Shown here in pieces: positions 12,594-15,878 of a stretch of DNA of 15,878 nucleotides (its first letter is position 1; each line of letters opens with the position of its first letter). The stretch covers positions 1 to 15,878 of the forward strand of contig CAZFJU010000092.1 in assembly GCA_964518995.1 (NCBI GenBank), written 5' to 3'. The position numbers and the translations under genes are program-made. The DNA is from ZC4RG20 sp964518995 (GTDB lineage Bacteria > Pseudomonadota > Gammaproteobacteria > Steroidobacterales > Rariloculaceae). Below the pieces are notes generated by a model. It was not told the DNA's origin. It did no database searches and was given only the letters and a program-made list of their open reading frames with translations.

Positions 12594-12686
12594 GCTTGAT
12601 CTCCGTAAGTAGGCGCCTGCGTCCGCAGGGGCGCCGGGTGCGGTACGCTGCACGCTGTACGGGCGACTATATGCAAGGAGCAGCTC
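12594..12686. promoter_or_regulatory. Divergent region with hairpin between acetyltransferase and aldo/keto reductase
   Basis: 93 bases between two divergent genes, so promoters for both must lie here or overlap it. GGCGCC-TGC (12612-12620) pairs with GCA-(GG)-GGCGCC (12625-12635) around a GTCC loop with a 2-base bulge, a possible operator or leader hairpin. Near the plus gene, AAGGAG (12675-12680) is the ribosome site. I see no confident -35/-10 pair. Confidence 0.35.
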
Positions 12687-13637
12687 ATGGACAAACGGCC
12701 CCTCGGCAGCCTCTCTATAGAAATCGCACCGCTCGTGTTCGGCGGCAACGTTTTCGGCTGGACGGTCGACGAGCGCGGCTCGTTCGAGTTGCTCGACCGC
12801 TTCTTCGCCGAAGGCCTCAATGCGATCGACACGGCCGACTCGTATTCCATGTGGGTCGACGGCAATCAGGGCGGCGAATCGGAGACCATCATCGGCAATT
12901 GGCTCGCCCGTTCAGGCAAGCGGGCCGACGCGGTGATCATCACCAAGGTCGGCACGGAGCTCGGGCCGGACAAAAAAGGCCTCTCGAGCAAGCGCATCGT
13001 GCAGGCCGCGGAGGACTCGCTGCGACGCCTGCGTACCGACTACATCGACGTTTACCTCAGCCACTGGCCGGACGCAGAAACACCGATCGACGACACGCTG
13101 CGCGGCTACGAGCAGCTGGTGCGCGATGGCAAAGTGCGCGCGATCGGCTGCTCGAACTACGACGCGGCACAACTGCGCGACGCGCTCGACACGGCAGCCC
13201 GCGAAGGCCTGCCGCGGTACGAAGTTTTACAGCCCGAATACAATCTTTACGACCGCGGAAGCTATGAGGGCGAACTCCGCAACCTTTGCCTCGAAGACGG
13301 GCTCGGCGTCATTCCGTACTACGCGCTCGCGTCCGGCTTTCTGACCGGCAAGTATCGCTCGAAAGACGACGCCGGTAAGAGCCCGCGCGGCGCGGGCGTC
13401 GTCAAGCAGTATCTGAACGATCGGGGCCTGCGGATCCTGCGCGCGCTCGACGAGGTCGGCGAACGCCGCACGGCCACTCCGAGCGAGGTCGCACTGGCGT
13501 GGCTGATGGCGCGCGAAGGCGTAACGGCGCCGATCGCGAGCGCGACGACGCTCGAGCAGCTCGACAGCCTTGTGCGGGCGACCCAGCTGAAGCTCACGGA
13601 CGACGACCTCGAGACGCTCACGCAGTCCGGCGAATAG
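12687..13637 (+). CDS. Aldo/keto reductase
   Basis: 316 residues, typical for the superfamily. An AAGGAG site lies 6 bases before the ATG. The (beta/alpha)8 catalytic tetrad is visible: D48 (NAIDTADSY), Y53, K87 (VIITKVG) and H126 (YLSHWPDAETPID). Also 'AIGCSNYDAAQL' and 'LQPEYNLYDR', then the NADPH site near 'IPYYALASGFLTGKY' and 'APIASATTLEQLDSL', where the Ala-Ser (usually G-x-R/S) is consistent with NADP binding. It reduces aldehydes, ketones or sugars in the cytosol; specificity cannot be read from sequence. It resembles the general aldo/keto reductase group with L-glyceraldehyde-3-phosphate reductase-like members. Convergent with the LOG-family gene. Confidence 0.92.
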   Translation: MDKRPLGSLSIEIAPLVFGGNVFGWTVDERGSFELLDRFFAEGLNAIDTADSYSMWVDGNQGGESETIIGNWLARSGKRADAVIITKVGTELGPDKKGLSSKRIVQAAEDSLRRLRTDYIDVYLSHWPDAETPIDDTLRGYEQLVRDGKVRAIGCSNYDAAQLRDALDTAAREGLPRYEVLQPEYNLYDRGSYEGELRNLCLEDGLGVIPYYALASGFLTGKYRSKDDAGKSPRGAGVVKQYLNDRGLRILRALDEVGERRTATPSEVALAWLMAREGVTAPIASATTLEQLDSLVRATQLKLTDDDLETLTQSGE

Positions 13638-13642
13638 CGGCG

Positions 13643-13672
13643 TTCGCGCGCCGCGCCGCACGCGGCCGCGAA
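13643..13672. terminator. Bidirectional hairpin between convergent genes
   Basis: TTCGCG-CG-CCGCG (13643-13655) pairs with CGCGG-C-CGCGAA (13661-13672) around a 5-base loop, giving 11 bp interrupted by a small internal loop. It sits in the 38-base gap between the aldo/keto reductase stop and the LOG-family stop and would form in both transcripts. No T-tract follows in either direction. Confidence 0.55.
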
Positions 13673-13675
13673 GGC

Positions 13676-14275
13676 CTACTTGACTGCAGCGAATTCTCGC
13701 GCCTGCTCCGACCAGGCAGGCGCGTTGCGCAGCGCATCGGGAATTTGCTCCGGCTCCTGGACGACCTGCCACATCGCAAGATGGCGCACGTCCATGAACC
13801 GTTCTTCGACCGCCTGCTCCAGCAGGCGGATCAGCGTGGAAAAATAGCCGTTCGTATCGAGCAGCACGATCGGACGCACATAGAGCCCGAGGCGCTTGAG
13901 GGTCAGCGCCTCGAAGAACTCCTCGAACGTGCCCGAGCCGCCCGGCAGAGTCACGACGCCGCAGCTGTGCGACAGCATCATATGCTTGCGGGCCCGCATA
14001 TCCTCGACGATGCGCAGCTCCGTCAGCCGGGGATGGCCCCACTCGAGCTCCATCATGAAGCGGGGCAAGATGCCGATCACCTTGCCTGCGTGTGACAGCG
14101 CTCCGTCCGCCAGCGCCCCCATCGAGCCCACCGCGCCGCCGCCGTAGACGACGGTATAGCCATTCTCCGCAAGCACCTCGCCGGCGCGGCTCGCCGCGGT
14201 GCGATATACCGGGTCACAGCGCTGACTCGAAGCGCAGTACACGCAGATCCTTCGTTCCATCGAGTTGCTCGTCAT
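13676..14275 (-). CDS. LOG-family (TIGR00730) nucleotide phosphoribohydrolase
   Basis: 199 residues, a Rossmann-like fold. The family motifs are complete: 'ICVYCASSQ' near the start, 'VVYGGGAVGSMGALADGAL', the catalytic R96-K97 region ('MRARKHMM') and P111-GGSGTFEE (E118/E119). These enzymes remove ribose 5-phosphate from nucleoside monophosphates; LOG proteins were named for cytokinin activation in plants, and bacterial members such as PpnN or YvdD also act on AMP or pyrimidine nucleotides. Two starts are possible: ATG 14275 (used here) and ATG 14260, which gives the more typical MERRICVYCASS beginning. Neither has a strong ribosome site. Confidence 0.92.
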   Translation of the reverse strand: MTSNSMERRICVYCASSQRCDPVYRTAASRAGEVLAENGYTVVYGGGAVGSMGALADGALSHAGKVIGILPRFMMELEWGHPRLTELRIVEDMRARKHMMLSHSCGVVTLPGGSGTFEEFFEALTLKRLGLYVRPIVLLDTNGYFSTLIRLLEQAVEERFMDVRHLAMWQVVQEPEQIPDALRNAPAWSEQAREFAAVK

Positions 14276-14600
14276 CCGTTGTTATTCGCTCTATTGCCTA
14301 TATTCGCCCGACGACGGATCGAGGCCAACATGCGATCGTCGGAATCTGTCGCTCTCGCGCATCAGTACATACGGAGACGCCGCACGCCGCGTGATGCTGC
14401 GCAGCGTCGAGTATTCGATCGGGCGCCTGCAAACCATTTCGTTAATAAGGATATATGACGCAACGCTTTTGTCAGCCTTCTGGACAATGTCGATAGGCCG
14501 AGTTAATAATCAAGCGCGTTTCCCACGCATTTAGGGGGGTTAATCCATCTCACTCGACGGCCTTCTCGGCTGCCGAACAACCTACGAATGGATGGCAACA
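14276..14600. other. Non-coding leader between the LOG-family gene and the TonB-dependent receptor
   Basis: 325 bases, AT-richer than its neighbours in 14440-14535. No translated frame here looks like a real protein. An imperfect dyad (CCGACGA at 14308-14314 and TCGTCGG at 14336-14342, with inner GATCG/CGATC) lies nearest the LOG gene. TTGTCA (14469-14474), a 17-base spacer and GATAGG (14492-14497) is a weak promoter candidate facing the receptor; TTGTC and GACAA (14483-14487) also form a short dyad. The divergent promoters of both genes probably lie in this gap. Confidence 0.4.
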
Positions 14601-15878
14601 ATGGGAATTAAGAATATTCAACTTAAAGAAAAGCTGCTGCATCGGGCAGTGGCGGCAGTATTGGGGACTTCCGTCACGGCATTCGCAGCTGACGCGCTTG
14701 CGCAACAAGAGGTCGCGGACGTCGAACAACCGGCGGTCGAGCAGCCGGGGGTCGAGGAAGTCGTCGTCACCGGCTCCCGAATCGTGCGTCGCGATCTCGA
14801 GACCAACAGTCCGCTGCTGACCATCGACCGCGAGCTGCTCGAGAACAGCGCCTTCATCTCCGTCGAGCAGGCGCTCAACGAATTGCCGCAGTTCATGGTG
14901 GGCGGCATCGGCATGAGCGCGGGAACGGTCACGAGCCTGCAAGGCGCGAACGGCCTCGATGGCGGCCGCGGCACGGGCGACATGTTCAATATGTCACTGC
15001 TGCCGGACAACGCCGGCATGATCGGCATCGTGGTGCCGGGCGCGGCAAACGTGAACCTGCGCGGCCTTGGCGCCAACCGCGCGTTGACGCTGATCGACGG
15101 GCATCGCGCGATGCCGGTGAATGCGTCGATGACGGTCGATTTGAACACCATCCCCTCTATCGCCATCGGCGGCATGGAGGTCATCACCGGCGGTGCATCG
15201 GCCGTGTACGGCGCAGACGCGCTGGCCGGCGTCACGAACATCCAGTTCCGCGACAACTTCGAAGGCTTCACGATGCGGATGCGCGGGGGCATCAACGAAG
15301 TGGGCGACGGCGAGGAGTATCAGGTGGGCGCGCTGTTCGGCTCGCGCTTCTCCGACGGGCGCGGTCACGTGATGATCGGCATGGAGTACAGCAAGCGCGA
15401 GCCGTCGTTGTGGATCGAGCGGGATTTCTTCCGCGACGTGATGGAGTCGCCGTACTCGAACTCCGGCGATTTTTCGTTCGGCTGGGATCCGTACTATTCA
15501 TCCGGCGGCTCGACGGGCTCTTTCAACGTGCTGCAGCGAGCCTGGAACGGCAACGCGCCGTCTCTCGACGCGATCAATGAAGTTTTCGGCGACCGCACCT
15601 GCGCCGAAGGCGGCGCGCAGGTCGACTGCGTGGCCGCAGCCGGCACCGGCGCCAGCGCAGGGACGGGCACGCCCCGTGGGGGCGGCTGGTATTTCAACCC
15701 GGACGGCACGATCTACACCCGCTCGTCCCAGGTCGGCACAGGTACCGACGCGGTGTACTACGGGCCGCAGCGTTTCAACCAGACCGCCAACGCGACGCCC
15801 GAGAACCCGTTCGAGGTCACGTGCACGTTCACGTCGCAGGGCGTGAGCGCAGATCCGGCGTTCCCGGGGGAGCTTTGC
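14601..15878 (+). CDS. TonB-dependent outer-membrane receptor (partial)
   Basis: 426 codons are visible and the C-terminal beta-barrel runs off the window. ATG 14601 has a GGATGG sequence 5 bases upstream; ATG 14592, in frame, would add MAT. Residues 1-34 are the signal peptide (ADALA|QQ). A duplicated VEQP-x-VEQP linker precedes the TonB box 'EEVVVTGSR' (52-60). The plug follows: 'QALNELPQFMVGG', 'NVNLRGLGANRALTLIDG' (about 151-167), 'VDLNTIP', 'EVITGGASAVYGADALAGVTNI' (194-214). A Gly- and Asp-rich insert lies at about 105-145, before the NLRGLG motif. Such receptors import large or scarce nutrients (oligosaccharides, siderophores, vitamins) using proton motive force via TonB-ExbBD. Substrate unknown. 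Confidence 0.94.
   Translation, partial: MGIKNIQLKEKLLHRAVAAVLGTSVTAFAADALAQQEVADVEQPAVEQPGVEEVVVTGSRIVRRDLETNSPLLTIDRELLENSAFISVEQALNELPQFMVGGIGMSAGTVTSLQGANGLDGGRGTGDMFNMSLLPDNAGMIGIVVPGAANVNLRGLGANRALTLIDGHRAMPVNASMTVDLNTIPSIAIGGMEVITGGASAVYGADALAGVTNIQFRDNFEGFTMRMRGGINEVGDGEEYQVGALFGSRFSDGRGHVMIGMEYSKREPSLWIERDFFRDVMESPYSNSGDFSFGWDPYYSSGGSTGSFNVLQRAWNGNAPSLDAINEVFGDRTCAEGGAQVDCVAAAGTGASAGTGTPRGGGWYFNPDGTIYTRSSQVGTGTDAVYYGPQRFNQTANATPENPFEVTCTFTSQGVSADPAFPGELC

Noticed and set aside
13227..14042. Minus-strand 271-codon frame spanning aldo/keto reductase and LOG genes
   Set aside because: It crosses two good genes and the terminator hairpin between them, and its product has no recognisable features.
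14265..14534. 89-codon plus-strand frame in the gap before the TonB-dependent receptor
   Set aside because: It overlaps the LOG-family start, lacks a ribosome site and shows no helix, motif or composition typical of the neighbouring genes.

Overview
The window is GC-rich, densely coded DNA from a chromosome. It fits an aerobic or microaerobic gammaproteobacterium, possibly of the Steroidobacter, Woeseia or Xanthomonadales kind. That guess rests on the gene families (a ccoNOQP cbb3 oxidase cluster, an M56 peptidase with a TonB domain, a DUF6491-like protein, a TonB-dependent receptor with an EEVVVTGSR box) and on the codon bias; there is no rRNA or other marker. Two genes run off the window: the first (minus strand) at its C-terminal end and the last (plus strand) at its C-terminal end.

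Layout. (a) 2-1687, minus: exported protein with a carboxypeptidase-regulatory-like domain, a CxxCH haem motif and a probable beta-propeller. (b) 1829-3512, plus: a BlaI/MecI-type repressor followed by an M56 (BlaR1-like) membrane metallopeptidase whose C-terminus is a TonB domain instead of a penicillin sensor; a CTAC/GTAG dyad array lies at the repressor start. (c) 3623-4141, minus: small cytochrome c556/c'-like protein, divergent from a DUF6491-like exported protein (4295-4798, plus). (d) 4832-10921, minus: a complete cbb3 oxidase locus read in the order ccoN-ccoO-ccoQ-ccoP-(ccoH-like)-ccoI-ccoS, most genes joined by 4-base ATGA overlaps. (e) 11044-12593, minus, directly upstream of ccoN: a Vat/CatB-type O-acetyltransferase and a pirin, 11 bases apart. 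(f) 12687-13637, plus: aldo/keto reductase, convergent with (g) 13676-14275, minus: LOG-family phosphoribohydrolase, with a strong hairpin between them. (h) 14276-14600: 325 bases of partly AT-rich non-coding DNA leading into (i) a TonB-dependent receptor (14601 to the window end, plus).

How it fits together. The core is high-affinity respiration. CcoN, CcoO and CcoP form the oxidase, CcoQ is the small subunit, CcoI moves copper for the CuB centre, CcoS is needed for assembly, and the short membrane protein before ccoI occupies the CcoH/FixH position. Two further c-type haem proteins (2-1687 and 3623-4141) lie nearby. A second theme is envelope signalling and TonB: a BlaI plus M56-TonB pair on one side and a TonB-dependent receptor on the other. 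Nothing in the sequence links those two directly.

Most genes are ordinary family members. The less ordinary points are the M56-TonB fusion, the two copies of a 25-base AT-richer repeat that form the first codons of the ccoH-like gene, the CcoI without its usual N-terminal cysteine domain, a 24-base tandem duplication inside a signal peptide, and the acetyltransferase-pirin pair placed ahead of the cbb3 operon. I did not find a clearly new defence or mobile system, tRNA, rRNA, CRISPR array or intact insertion sequence.
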